This document shows, piece by piece, positions 29,340 to 41,210 of a DNA stretch of 64,000 nt (the stretch's first letter is position 1; every line of letters begins with the position of its first letter). Source of the DNA: Orobanche coerulescens (lineage: Eukaryota; Streptophyta; Magnoliopsida; Lamiales; Orobanchaceae); assembly GCA_033398695.1 (NCBI GenBank), contig CM065804.1, positions 38,455,501 to 38,519,500 of the forward strand, written 5' to 3'. Under the pieces are notes generated by a model. That model did no database searches and was not told the origin of the DNA. It saw nothing but the letters and a program-made list of their open reading frames with translations. The position numbers and the translations under genes were made by a program.

Positions 29340-32199
29340 ACCCTTTATTCCGTCATTTCTCTCCCTCTTCGCCTCTTTTCGTCGGGAGCAAGTTCTTGGG
29401 GTAATTTTGGGCACTCTTCATCATCAAGTGTCATCTTGGGATGGATTTGTGTGTGTGTTTAACATCATTTAATCCATTGTTCTTCGCCGGATCAAGGTAT
29501 TTTTTCTTGTTTCCCTAGAGTTGACTTTTTGGGAGTTTTGTTCTTGATTCCAAATCCAATCCAGTTTAGATGAATCGATTGATGTTAGATGTTGTTGTTA
29601 AACATGTTTTATGGATTGTATATCCATATCTTTGGTTTGTTTCAACCCGAAGGGTGATTTCGGTGGTCTTGAGGTGTAGTGAACATTTAATGTTCGATTA
29701 AATGTTCGAATGAGTTTTCCTTCGATAGCTTGTTGTGATCTCTGTTGTTTTTGGTCTTGATCCTCGTCTTAATCATATTATTGTTGTTTCTTCCGGAGGA
29801 TTATAGGTGCTCTAGGATTCTGAGTTGATCTCCGTTTTGTGTCGGTAATTCGTGTGTGTTATTCTCGTACTGTTCGCGGTGCTATTGTATTCTTGATTAT
29901 GTTTAGGAGTTCGGGGCTTCCCGAACGCATCTCGTTCATCGTCTCGTTTTGATCGTGGTTTTGAGGCAAGTATTTTCTTATGCAATTTGTGTCCTGCAAA
30001 TAGAGTTTACATGTTGGATTTACGATGGTTGGTCTACCCTCGTGAATATGATTCGTGTGAATTGATTATGATTTGATTATTTTGAACGTTGAGGGCTTTA
30101 ATGATACCCCTGCTTGTTTAATGTTGTGGAATCGTGTATTCCGTGTTAATTGTGTTGTTGTGTCAATATTGATTGTTCATGATGGAGGCATTGTGATGAG
30201 TATGATAATGGTGTCGGGTAGTGGCCATCTCTAGTAAGTATTCCTAATGAACTTACATTCTTAGCATATTAGTATTCCATGAGTGGCATGTGTGAGTATG
30301 CTCACTATGGGTTAGATCCGATGGGGTCTCGATAGGGGTCCACATAGGCGTGGATCGATGAGCTTGGATTTTAACCACTACGGGTTAGATCTGATGGGGT
30401 CTCGGTAGGGGTCCACAGAGGCGTGGATAGACGGTTAATTGTGGTGCATTTTTATAAATGTGTTTTGGGTTATGGCGTTTCTGGAGACGAGTGTTTTTGA
30501 ACTGTGATTTTCATGATTGCATGCATTGACTAAATGTTAAGATGTAAGTTGTTCATTTGGCCTACTTGGCTAGGATGGCACTAGAGTATTTTGTCGTATG
30601 TGTTTAGGCCTTTAGTTGTGAGGTTTTGATGTTGGAAAACGGACCTTGCTATTGTTCTCGTGCACTGTGATTTGATGAGATTTGGGATGAGATCCCAATG
30701 GTTTTGTAAAGGTCGTTTTATGGAAAGTGATTTTGGGTCGAGACCCATTCATTTTGAAATGGTTATTTTTCAACTAAGGACTTGAGGTCCAACAAGGTTT
30801 CTACTTCTAAAATCCCCGAGATGAGGAATTTATTTTCAAACACTTCATTGATTGATTTCTAATTAATAAAACCTCTCGGGAAGGCTTTGGTAGTTAATTG
30901 TCGAACCCGATTCATGATTTCTATTTGTTTGTTACAATTCGTATGATTATGTACTTGTACTAGCAAAATAGTGGGATTTTGCTAACCCCCGAGAAATCGG
31001 GGGGTGGATGTCTGTTTTGCATTCAGGTTTTGGGGAGCCTAACACAGGGTCGGCATGAAGGATGATGAAAGATGAACGATACTAAAAGGCATTTGAAACC
31101 ACAAGGCCCGAAATGCCAAGACTGAACAGTTTAAAAACATACGTTAAGCTATCGCTTTCACGTACCGATAAAATAGTTTAGAAAACGATTGCCAAAGTAA
31201 CCTAAATTACCAGATACCAAAAGGCCATTTAAAAATACTCACGCAACGAAAAAGACAAACAATCAAAAATACTCTAGCAGCGGAATTACAACAATTGATC
31301 AGGAGACCCAATACACAAATACATGTCATAGCCAGTATCCTCCGGGAAGCTCATCTCTTCACGACCCCTACAAGATCGATATCCAAAGAACCTAAAAAGA
31401 AAGCCCACGACGGGGTCAGCAATAATATCCAACAATGATAACCATAACATCACATCAATAATTACATACCAATGAGATACTAAGTAAGAATACTACCAAT
31501 GTAATCTCACCACCATAACTTTACCAACTCGTGATAATAATTACCAAAGTTCACATCTCGTATCCTTTCAACGACACAATAAGCTTATACCGAAATATCC
31601 GTATTGTATCTCAACAATACCCAAGGTTCTCAAAACATTATCATAAATCACTGTTACGAAATCTACGAACTCTGTCCAACCCAATCCATTGGTAACATTA
31701 TCTCATCTCAACACGATAATAAATTGTCCAACAAAATAAAATTACCAAAGGAAATACAGAACGTACCTCAAGATACGAAATACCACAACAATCACATCAG
31801 TCTAATCCGAGATCAGATCAATTCATCATACATACACGGTCCTAACACAAGACCTACAAATGCATACTCATATGACAACGTCAATATGCTCACATCAATA
31901 ACAACAATGTATACTTATGGTAAACCCATAATATACATATACACAACAACACATGGTAGTCCAACAATCCAGCGCACACAACTATAGATTCCCATGATGA
32001 TCCCGTCAGACCAACGCATGGTGGAAATACCTATCCAACGATCCAGCGCACACAGCTATAGATATCCCATGTTGATCCCGTCGGACCAACGCATGGTGGA
32101 CATATGACAATAATGCACAACTGCACAAAATAACAGTACACAATGCACGACAACAACAATGCACAAATACATGACAACAACAATCACTACCAAAAATCA

Positions 32200-32705
32200 G
32201 ACTTTAGCCGACGACTTAAAGTGGTCGGCTAAACCCCAAAGTCGTCGGCTAATCATGCCAGCCGTCGGCTAAAAAACCGTCGGCCGATATTCGTCGGCCA
32301 AGGTTTAGCCGACGACTTTTGTGCAGTCGTCGGCTAAAGTTCAACGATTAGCCGACCACTACTACACGGTCGTCTTCTAAACCTGTTGGAAAAAAAAATT
32401 TAGCCGACGACCTTAACGAGCCGGTCGGCTAAAATCGGTTTTTAAAAAAAAAATAGAGTTTAGCCGACGGTCGTCTTATATGTCGTCGGCTAAAACCATT
32501 TTTAAAAAAAAAAAATTAAATTGTTTTAGCCGACGACCGTCTTAGAGGTCGTCGGCTAAAACCCTTTTTTTAAAAAAAATAAATAAATTACTTTAGTCGA
32601 CGACCGTCTTTATGTCGTCGGCTAAAACCCTTTTTAAAAAAAATAAATAAATTACTTTAGCCGACGACCGTCTTATATGTCGTCGGCTAAAACCCTTTTT
32701 TAAAA
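32200..32705. repeat. Subterminal repeat array, CACTA 3' end
   Basis: About ten inverted pairs of tttagccgacgac and gtcgtcggctaaa are separated by short spacers (often gtctta or gtcttatat) and A-runs. They are likely binding sites for the TNPA-like protein. Confidence 0.88.
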
Positions 32706-32967
32706 AAAAAATTTCATTCAGATTTTGGGATCCCAAAACCTGTATTTTTTGCACCTGCAATTTTTATACACCAACTCTCATTATCAACAACAATCAACGC
32801 GCAACACATTCAACTAATACCATTAATAATATTCCCAACATTATATGCATCACAACGCACAACACATTCAAGAACATTAATTTCATCAACATAATAGTAG
32901 CGTCAATAAAATCAGTTACACAATTGTAACGCAAATATAAATATACAAGAGTACTACAACAACACAA

Positions 32968-35226
32968 CTACAATCCACTGCCAAAATCATGTAAATGTCG
33001 AAATGTAGTAGTAGAAGGATTACCACCATCCCCTAGATCCTCGTCACGAGGCTGTGAAGATGGGGTCTGTCCGAAGAGAGAAGGCGGTGGAGCAGGTGCC
33101 TGCAGTCCAGCCTGAGTAATGGTCTGAGTCAGCGTCATCATATAGTCCATCATGGCCTGCTGCTGTCTCTGGAAACTCTCTAACCGCGACTCAGTCCTCT
33201 GCTCGCTCTCATGTAACTGCGTCTGAGTCCTCCTTTCATTCTCAGCTCGGAGCTCCCTCTCCGCCCTCAACTGCACCTCGAGATAGGCAGTCCGTGCATC
33301 CCGTCCGCGAGGGCGGTGGAAGCCGGGGGTATCTTTCAATACATGGTGACCCTCGACTCTCATCATCTTAGTGCGGTACCGACTACCTCTAGGAGGGTAG
33401 ACGGTACCCCACACTCTAGCGCGAACATAAGGATCGGCCTGATCCATCTGTCCAATGGCAGAATCGAGGTCAGTCTCCGCTAAGTCTGGATACTGCTCCC
33501 GAGCAATCTCAGCAAGCATCCTCTGAGACTCCTCTCGCACACGCTCCTAAGTTAATATGAAAATAAATATTTGAATATCAATAAAAGTATGATACAAATG
33601 CATTTATTTTATTACTAAAATAAAATAAAAAAAGACTTCCATGCTCCTCGGGGATTGGAAATGCTTTACGAGTCACGTAGGCAAATGCATCCAACGAATC
33701 GAAGAAATGGCCTCGTGCGCAACTCGGCTAACGACCGGGAACCCAGACCGTGATGGTCGGTCGGACCCGACGATTGGTCGTGTTGGTCAAGCTAGTCGCC
33801 TTCAAAAAAATATTATTTAGAATCGAGTTTATATTTAGAATTCAAAAAAATAAAAGCGAAATATTATTCTTTTTATTAAATACTAGCATTTTTTTAATAA
33901 ATAAAATACAATATTGATTTTTATTTTTATGGAAAATAATATTCTAGTTTTTATTTTTATTAAAACAATTTATTTCCACTTTTGAATAAAAAAATTCCGA
34001 TTTTTTAATATTAATAATATTCCAGAATTTTAAAAAATACATGAAGTTCCGATTTTTTCTAATTTAAAAAAACCAGAAATTCAAGTATTTTTTATATTCT
34101 GAAACATTAATTTAAAAAAATGGAGTTTATATTTAGAATTAAAAAAAATAAAATCAAAGAGGAAGAATGAAATGAGGGTATTTTAGTCATACCATGAACT
34201 CGGGTCGCGAAAATGGGCGCGTAGCCACTTCCACTCGTACTCCTAACTTGAATTCTTAGGGTAGCCTCTCGGAGTATCACCCAGTCATCCAGAACATGTG
34301 CATCTCATTTTTCCAAGATTTTTACCTACAACACACGTTGCACAACATATATCATTCGTAAGAAAAAAAATTACGCAAACAATGTAGATACAAAATAAAT
34401 TAAAATGACTTACTTGGTAGACTGTACCTCGTCACACCAAGTACGTAGTAGAGAGTCGGGAATGACAAACCACACCTATGAACAACATAAATACGCAATA
34501 ATTTAAAAACATCACATATTGTATTTTCAAGAACTACGTTTTGATTGAAAAACACTTATTAAATATTTATTAACTTACCGACATTGCATTATTCAAAGCA
34601 TCCTTCACGCACTGCGGCACGTCCCCCCAATCGGGCCACAAAAAGGGGACTCTGTCCCGAATGACAAAGCCAACATTACGGCTATATGACGCCGCAGCGT
34701 CAGAAGACATCACCGGCCGGCCGTGTCTGTCTAGAGGAATCTCATAACGGCCATGCTTACTTACGTACGAGTCGAGCGCCAGACCCTTTGCTAGGCCACG
34801 AGTCTTCTTCTTTTTCTTCTCCTCCTCGACTACATTTTTTCCCTTATCCTTCTCCCTCTCTATCTCCTCGTACAATTTCGTCTTCGAAACCCGACAACTC
34901 CGCCAAAACATGTTGTCTGGCCAAGACTCGTAGACGTACGCCTCGTCAGGGCTAATCAATCGAACGGGAACTCGGGCTCCCGTCTCATCGACCTCTGGAA
35001 TAGTCGGAACCATCGGAGGCATGAATAGAGTCGGCGGCGAACCGTGGGGCACCGCGGATGAGGAACTCCGTACATCTTCTGATGTGTGAGGGCAAGACGT
35101 GGGTCGGTGGATGGGAGGCATACGATTCTCCGGCTGCGAGGGGGTCGGTCGTGGTGTCTGAAAGGATAAACGCCGCGCTAGTGCAGCGGGATCATCTGTC
35201 GGCCTATAAAAATCGTCAGCGTTCAT
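32968..35226 (-). pseudogene. CACTA TNPA-like gene (plant transposase Ptta/En/Spm, PF03004-like)
   Basis: On the minus strand, the first long exon (35226 to about 34579) encodes a Ser/Pro-rich start (RRLSFQTPRPTPSQPENR), a basic segment (EREKDKGKNVVEEEKKKKK) and LDSYVSKHGRYEIPLDRHGR, ending at a good splice donor (cggtaagt). Middle exons can be followed in pieces: VVCHSRLSTTYLV near 34450, HVLDDWVILREAT near 34290 and SLTNTTNRRV near 33760. The last exon (33540-32968) encodes MREESQRMLAEIAREQYPD, YPPRGSRYRTKMMR and a Gln/Glu-rich coiled coil, which is the common C-terminus of plant En/Spm-type proteins. The family binds subterminal repeats. A stop in the second exon suggests decay, though exact exon borders are uncertain. 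Confidence 0.75.
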
Positions 35227-35394
35227 GCCGGTAGCTTCTAGTATCTGGCGGGCAGGAACGCTGCTCTGAGATATGTATAGTGTACTGGGATCCGCCTTAC
35301 TAGAGGCTGCGTAACTCCCGATCGGGAGTGGTCGACTTTGTCGACTTCTTCCCCAACGCTTTCTTTATTCTATCCATAATCTAAACAAATAAAT

Positions 35395-35830
35395 CAAATT
35401 CACAACTCAATACAACAGTAATTATCAATGCCATACCACGTTAATCTTTCGATTAACGTCGGCTATAAAATTCCTTCCTCCTCAAACAAATTCATCAAAT
35501 ATTTCTAAACAAATTCATCAAATAATCTAAACAAATTCATCAAATTCACAATTCAACACAACAGTAATTATCAATGCCATACCACGTTAATCTTTCGATT
35601 AACGCCCGCTATAAAATTCCTTCCTCCTCAAACAAATTCATCAAATATTTCTAGACAAATTCATCAAATAATCTAAACAAATTCATCAAATTCACAATTC
35701 AACACAACAGTAATTATCAATGCCATACCACGTTAATCTTTCGATTAACGCCGGCTATACAATCCCTTCCTCCTCAAACAAATTCATCAAATTCACAACT
35801 CATTAAACACAAAATATTAAAAATACTAAA
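35395..35830. repeat. Tandem repeat, three copies of 146 bp
   Basis: The unit acaacagtaattatcaatg begins at 35412, 35558 and 35704, giving two equal periods of 146 bp. Each unit carries cgttaatctttcgattaacg, a short palindromic word. It lies upstream of the TNPA-like gene. Confidence 0.9.
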
Positions 35831-35939
35831 TTCATCAAATATTGCATCACAACTCATTAAACAATTTATCTAATTCATCACATAATCTAAACAAATTCAT
35901 CAAACAAATACAATAAATTCAACAAACGAAAAAAAAAAA

Positions 35940-36170
35940 GACAAGGGTTACCGCGGCCAAGTGGCGCGACGGCGGAGGCGCGGCGGGCGGGCGGCGATGG
36001 GACCGGGGCGCTAGTCAAGCGGGCGGAGGGTCATGGCTGGCGGGCGGACGATCGGCTAAACCAGAAGACGGGGCGACGGGACGATCGGCGGGACGGGGGT
36101 TAGGTGACGGGCGGTTGGGGCTGGGTGACGATCGGCGGGCGACGGGCGACGGGCGATGACTAAACCAGAA
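35940..36170. promoter_or_regulatory. GC-rich island upstream of the TNPA-like gene
   Basis: About 230 bp very rich in G and CpG (ggcgggcgggcggcgatggg, gacgggcgacgggcgatg), in strong contrast with AT-rich surroundings. Its position between the two divergently spaced arrays and upstream of the 35226 gene start suggests a promoter or 5' UTR region. En/Spm elements are known for a CG-rich first exon or leader. Confidence 0.5.
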
Positions 36171-36214
36171 GAAGAAAATAACAAAAGGGAGTACTAGAAA
36201 CGTATAAAAGATGG

Positions 36215-36690
36215 GAGTTTAGCCGACGACAAGATCTACGTCCTCGGCTAAAGTTTTTTTTAAAAAAAAATTATACTTTAGCCGACGACATATAAGACGG
36301 TCGTCGGCTAAACCCAGCAATGACCCGACCGTGTTGGACAACACGGTCGGGCTGGCAAACAGTGTGTTTTCAATTTCTGGGCGGGTGCAACACGGGCCGT
36401 GTCGATGGACATGGTCGGGTGTTTAGCCGACGACCTTCTTATAAGTCGTCGGCTAAAGTTTAATTTTTTTTTAAAAAACATTAGTCGATCGTGTCGGGAC
36501 ACGGGCCGTGTCGCACTGCCGTAATGGGAAAACACATCAGTATGATCGACCGACCGTGTTGTCTAACACGGTCGGGTCATTGTCAGTTTAGCCGACGACC
36601 GCTTTATATGTCGTCGGCTAAAGTATAATTTTTTTTTTTAAAACTTTAGCCGACGATGTAGTTATACTTCGTCGGCTAAACCCCCCGGTT
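36215..36690. repeat. Internal copies of the TTTAGCCGACGAC array with a second hairpin family
   Basis: Four or five inverted pairs of the subterminal word lie in mid-element. Interspersed are two hairpins of a different motif: cccgaccgtgtt/aacacggtcggg (36324-36335, 36340-36351, perfect 12-bp arms) and cgaccgtgtt/aacacggtcg (36551-36560, 36565-36574). Confidence 0.8.
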
Positions 36691-36799
36691 TTTTTTAATA
36701 ATATTATTGATATTATATTAATGTTATGATTATGATTATTATTATTATTACTATTTTTTTTAATTATATTTAACAAATGAAAATATACATCTACTAAAT

Positions 36800-37876
36800 T
36801 TATGGCTCATAGTTTGAGTCATCACTACAGTCTGTCTCATTATCTGAGTTGATATCCGGCAACATATGCCTCAAGTCGTCCACATTATCGTCATCAGAAT
36901 TTTCAAGTAATTCGTTTGTATCAACGTCAACGTACCCGCGAGCATCACCACGGAGTCGGACGACTCGTCCTTCAGGAACATTATTCATTGTAATTGTCGT
37001 TGATGGTGGAATATTTGCTGCATTTGGCTCTTGATAAGCATCATCGTCATCGCACTGTTGTTTCTCCCAGTGTAGCGGACTAAAAATATTCCTCGTTGTC
37101 ACAACGTTCACTACCTTCCATGTGCCTTTCTTCACCAAGTCGTCCAAATAATACACCGACTTTGCTGATGTAGCAAATACAAAAGGATCACTTTCATACC
37201 ATGAAGTGGAAGTGTCAACAGATAACAGCCCGTAGTCGTCTTGCATATCGGTTCCAAGACTGGTGTCGTACCATCGACACTTAAACAAGTAAATTGTCAT
37301 GCCTTCCCCGTAATTTAGTTCTACCACTTCCAAAAGAACACCGTAATATCCACCATCTATCATAACCCCAGAATTTTGACATCTTCTTTTTTGGTCTCTC
37401 TCAAGGCATACGAATGTGACACCGTTGATTTTGGCCATCAAATAAATTCTTGAGATAACCGGCTTCATAGAAAGAAGCATAAGTTCACGCGACCAGTTAG
37501 GGTGTCCGTCATCTTGTATGTGTGTCATCTGTCGTAAATAAACTATTTATGTAAAAAAATATCTTAAGTCCAAAATGCAATATCCGCCAATGTGCAATTC
37601 GTGACTCGTACAGGTCTAATTGTCTCCCTGGCAACCTCCCATAGACGTCAACCTCAGTGGATATGATAGAAAGATTGAATTGTATTTTACCTGCTGGAAT
37701 AGAGCGGGAAGGGGGCTCGAAGGTGCCCAAATACAACTTGATATGAGTAATACACTCCGACGCAAGGTAAGATTCTGCAATGCATCCTTCTGGTGCAGAC
37801 TTATTGGCCACGGAGTCTTTGTAATCACCGAGTTGCCTGTAATATTGTCATTGTGTTAAAAATCATACTTAATTTG

Positions 37877-37915
<39 letters not shown>

Positions 37916-39428
37916 TACAAAATTATGTTACCTTTCAACCGGGTACATCCACGTGTAGTGCACTGGACCAGTGACCAATAACTGCCTGGGAAGGTGGATC
38001 ATGAGGTGAGGCATGAGGTCAAAAAAGTTTGGAGGAAATATTCGCTCAAACTTGCACAAGATATAGATGATCTCATCTTGCATTTTACGCAAATCAGATC
38101 TCTTGACTTCTCTCGTACATAATTTCTGGAAAAATCTTGACAATGCAACACACGGCTCGACCACCTGTTTTGGTAAGTACGGTCGAATAAATACTGGAAA
38201 TAGGCGTTGGAGGAAGATTGTAAGGAATCACTATACAAGGGATCACTATACCGGCTCATATACACATCGATACACTTTCCCGGATATCCGGGCCCCGGGA
38301 CTAACAAGGTCAACATATTATACTCCTTCCGCATACACATCCACGGAGGAAGATTGTAAGGAATCACTACAACAGGCCATATGGTATATGAAAGACTCAT
38401 GTTACCAAAAGGGTTGAAACCATCAGATGCAATCCCGAGCCTCACATTTCGGATATCTGAAGAAAAATTCGGATACTCCCTATCTATATGTTTCCACACT
38501 TCTCCATCTGAAGGGTGTATCATAGTATCCCAGTCATTAGTGCGCGGCTCGGCATGCCATCTCATTGCTTTTGCCGTGTGAGGAGAAATAAAAAGCCGTT
38601 CCAACCTGTCCTTCAGTGGAAAATACCAAAGTACCTTCACCAGTTTCTCTTTTCCAGAAGGAGTGATCTTATATCTCTCTGTATCACATACAGGACATCT
38701 CGTGAGGTCTTCATTAGGATGCCCCCAGAATAGAACACAGTCATACATGCAGACGTGGATCTTAATGTAGGAAAGACCAAGATCTTTCAAAATTCGTCTC
38801 ATTTTTGAATATGTATTAGGAAGATGATGACCCTGTGGAAGCATATTACTCGTAAGCTCCAAGTAATCATCTATAGACTTGATGGATTATTTGTTTTCCA
38901 CCTTTAATCTCATCGTTTCCATGACACAATTAAGAACAGTCATGTTACACCACAGGTATAGAGGGTGCATTGGAGTTGAATTAGCTTATTGTACCTGTCA
39001 AGCCCAGCAGTATTGCAAGGCAACGGTCTACGGGGTCGTGGGATTTGCTCAGTTGGTACAAACGTCTCGGAAAAACCAAACACATCATCAATCAACCTCC
39101 TCTTCGGATCGGTGAACCCGTCGTTACCACTAAATTGTCCGTGATCATACGGAATAACAGAATTCAGTGCTTCACCGTGGTATATCCAACATGTATATTT
39201 ACTCCAAAAACCATTCTTCTTTAGGTGTTCCCAGACCTCATCAAATGGAAAACGAAACATATCACTGCGACATCTACATTTATTACATGGACAGTAGTGC
39301 AACGTATTACCACGGTCGTGCTCTTTTACAAATTTCATAAACTGCTTCATCCCATCCATTACACTTGGATCCCATTTTCGTAACCCAATCCAACTCTTGT
39401 ACATCCTGAAAATGTATACATTTTCCAA
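36800..39428 (-). pseudogene. CACTA TNPD-like transposase gene (Transposase_21 family), internally deleted
   Basis: Minus-strand order matches plant TNPD proteins. First is a Transpos_assoc-like N-terminus (39428-38940: MYKSWIGLRKW, CPCNKCRCR, WSKYTCWIYHGE). Next is the first half of Transposase_21 (38862 to about 38272: CPVCDTERYK, MRWHAEPRTNDW, RNVRLGIASDGFNPFG, PYNLPPWMCMRKE, GPGYPGKCIDVYM). Then come a DUF4218-like part (38164-37928: LSRFFQKLCTREV, FERIFPPNFFDLM, GPVHYTWMYPVER), KSAPEGCIAESYLA (37805) and a DUF4216-like part (37528-36800: GGYYGVLLEVVELNYGE, LFKCRWYD). The second half of Transposase_21 is missing between about 38270 and 38165, replaced by a short scrambled segment. A (TA)n run at 37882-37913 lies in a likely intron. 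The product could not be an active transposase. Confidence 0.9.
37882..37913. repeat. (TA)n microsatellite
   Basis: About 16 TA units between the DUF4218-like and following coding segments of the TNPD-like gene, probably within an intron. Confidence 0.9.
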
Positions 39429-39784
39429 TATTAATCCAACTAACTAATATTGTTCAAATTATAAATGAAATCACAACAAACAATTAATCATAATGATTAT
39501 CATCATAAAACTTAATCGTTTTACATAAAAGCTATCGAATGTAACATGAATAATACAAAGTTTCGAAATCACAATAAAAAATACAATAAAATACATACCT
39601 TAATCGAAATGGTGATTATAACAACCGGTAGAAACCTTCGTCACTCCAGCTAGCACAACTCAAAGTAGCAACTCACAAGCTTTTCGGGAATAAGCGACGA
39701 GAATCGGGAATAGACATGTGCTCTTTTGCGGGGAGAGGGGCAAGATTGGGTTGGTGTTCCCTAAACTATAAATAATTTTCACTT

Positions 39785-40435
39785 GGAGGTTTAGCCGACT
39801 ACCTAGATCTAGGTCGTCGGCTAAAGCATATTTTTTTTTTTTGAAAAAGTGTTTAGCCGACGACCTAGATCTAGGCGTCGGCTAAACAATTACAATATTC
39901 TTTTTTTTCGGAAGGAGTTTAGCCGACGACCTAGATCTAGGTCGTCGGCTAAAGTATATATTTTTTTAAAAAGTGTTTTAGCCGACCTAGATCTAGTTCG
40001 TCGGCTAAAACATTAAAATATTATTTTTTCTTCGGAAGGATTTTATCCGACGACCAAGATCTAGGTAGTCGGCAAAAGTAAATTATTTTATTTTTTTAAA
40101 AAAGTGTTTAGCCGACGACCTAGATCTAGGTCGTCGGCTAAACCATTACAATATTATTTTTTTCGGAAGGAGTTTAGCCGACGACCTAGATCTAGGTCGT
40201 CGGCTAAAGTATATTTTTTTTTTCGGTCGGCTAAACGTTATCACGGTCTTCGGCTAAACCTCTTTAATATAGTCGACGACTATTTCGAACTTTAGCCGAA
40301 AACCTCCGCCAAGTCGTCGGCTAAAACCCTTTAGCTGGCGGTAAAACGAGTCGTCGGCTAAAGTGCGAAGTTTAGCCGACGACACTTTATAGTCGTCGGC
40401 CGTTTTTTTTCGGGTCGTCGGCTAAAGTACTTTTT
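39785..40435. repeat. Subterminal array with perfect 36-bp palindromes, CACTA 5' end
   Basis: About nine inverted pairs of tttagccgacgac. In this end most pairs are fused through the core ctagatctag. At 39918-39953, 40107-40142 and 40173-40208 each unit is a perfect 36-bp palindrome, with near-perfect relatives at 39790, 39850 and 40050. The 3' end array lacks the ctagatctag core. Confidence 0.92.
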
Positions 40436-41106
40436 TTGGTAGTGAATACACGAACGTATCACAACATGATCGACACAAATGATAAAAATGATTAGAGTAC
40501 TTGCCCCGAGTCCTTCGAGAGCGATCTCAATGTCTAAACCATCATCAACCATTATCCTAAATACTCAACGGTCCAAAATATCACGGACTGCGGATGATTC
40601 ATATCTTCGTCTTTATCACAATGTATCCTCGATACTCAAGTATACCAATAATAAAACTAAAATCATATACATTATGATTTAACTCCCAAAAATCGGAAAA
40701 CCACATCAAATCCAAATCTTCAGAGTTCACAATTATAATCATCGCTATACGAATTATAAACGAATGAAACTGAAATCATTCATTAAATATTATAAACCGT
40801 GCAAGTAATAACTTGCCTCGATACCGATGAAGCCATTACCAATTCCTTTCCATCGCCTACGAACTCCTCAGCCCCGACCAAAGCAATCTACGAACATTCT
40901 CAAATACGACCACAAAGCATGGTTCTAATCACCGATCAATAATCTCAATCTATTACAATAATCGATAAACAACAAGTTTGATAACAATCAGCAATCGATA
41001 TAACCAATTCACAAACCCAACGGCTCAACAATATCTCGATTAACCACTAGTCCGAATAATCCAACTCAATCCATTACGAACTCGCAACCGTAATACAATT
41101 ATGTAC

Positions 41107-41210
41107 ACTGTCTGTTGACATAGCGCACGTTAATCACTTAACGTAGCGTGCGCTAAGTTGCTTCCGTTAGTGTGCGCTAGCCAGTAACACTAGCGTGCGC
41201 TAATGCCATA
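41107..41210. repeat. Leader palindrome cluster, E 3' LTR
   Basis: Copies such as tagcgcacgttaa, tagcgtgcgctaag and ctagcgtgcgctaa. The matching cluster in the 5' LTR is at 46975-47065. Confidence 0.8.

Larger units (their letters stand above)
28415..31085 (+). mobile_element. LTR D (Tekay-like, 3' end missing)
   Basis: Starts TGTAATATCC right after the microsatellite and follows the architecture: TAGCGYRCGCTA array (28930-29312), TATA in an 11-bp inverted repeat (29314-29339), two leader modules (gggttagatccgatgggg, near 30309 and 30382), and a hairpin CCCCCGA-GAAA-TCGGGGG (30986-31003). It ends at gatactaa (31085) about 370 bp before the expected terminus. Four filler bases then lead to element E. 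There is no PBS or interior, so D is a solo or truncated LTR. It is close kin of the LTR at 51069. Confidence 0.85.
32185..40444 (-). mobile_element. Complete CACTA (En/Spm, CMC) transposon
   Basis: This 8260-bp element has terminal inverted repeats CACTACCAAAAA (32185-32196) and TTTTTGGTAGTG (to 40444), flanked by the 3-bp duplication aat (32182-32184 and 40445-40447). The undisturbed target is visible in the other LTR of E at 46301-46303. Subterminal and internal arrays of TTTAGCCGACGAC lie at 32200-32705, 36215-36690 and 39785-40435. Two minus-strand transposase gene remnants are present, a TNPD-like one (39428-36800) and a TNPA-like one (35226-32968), so the element's 5' end is at 40444. 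The TNPD gene has lost part of its catalytic domain, so this copy is non-autonomous. Confidence 0.95.

Noticed and set aside
32200..32705. CRISPR-like array of short repeats and spacers
   Set aside because: Repeats alternate in orientation, spacers are A-rich and variable, and the array lies at a CACTA terminus; these are transposon subterminal repeats in a plant genome.
36848..37034. Plus-strand serine-rich frame opposite the DUF4216-like segment
   Set aside because: It is the complement of acidic codons in the transposase tail; no independent support.
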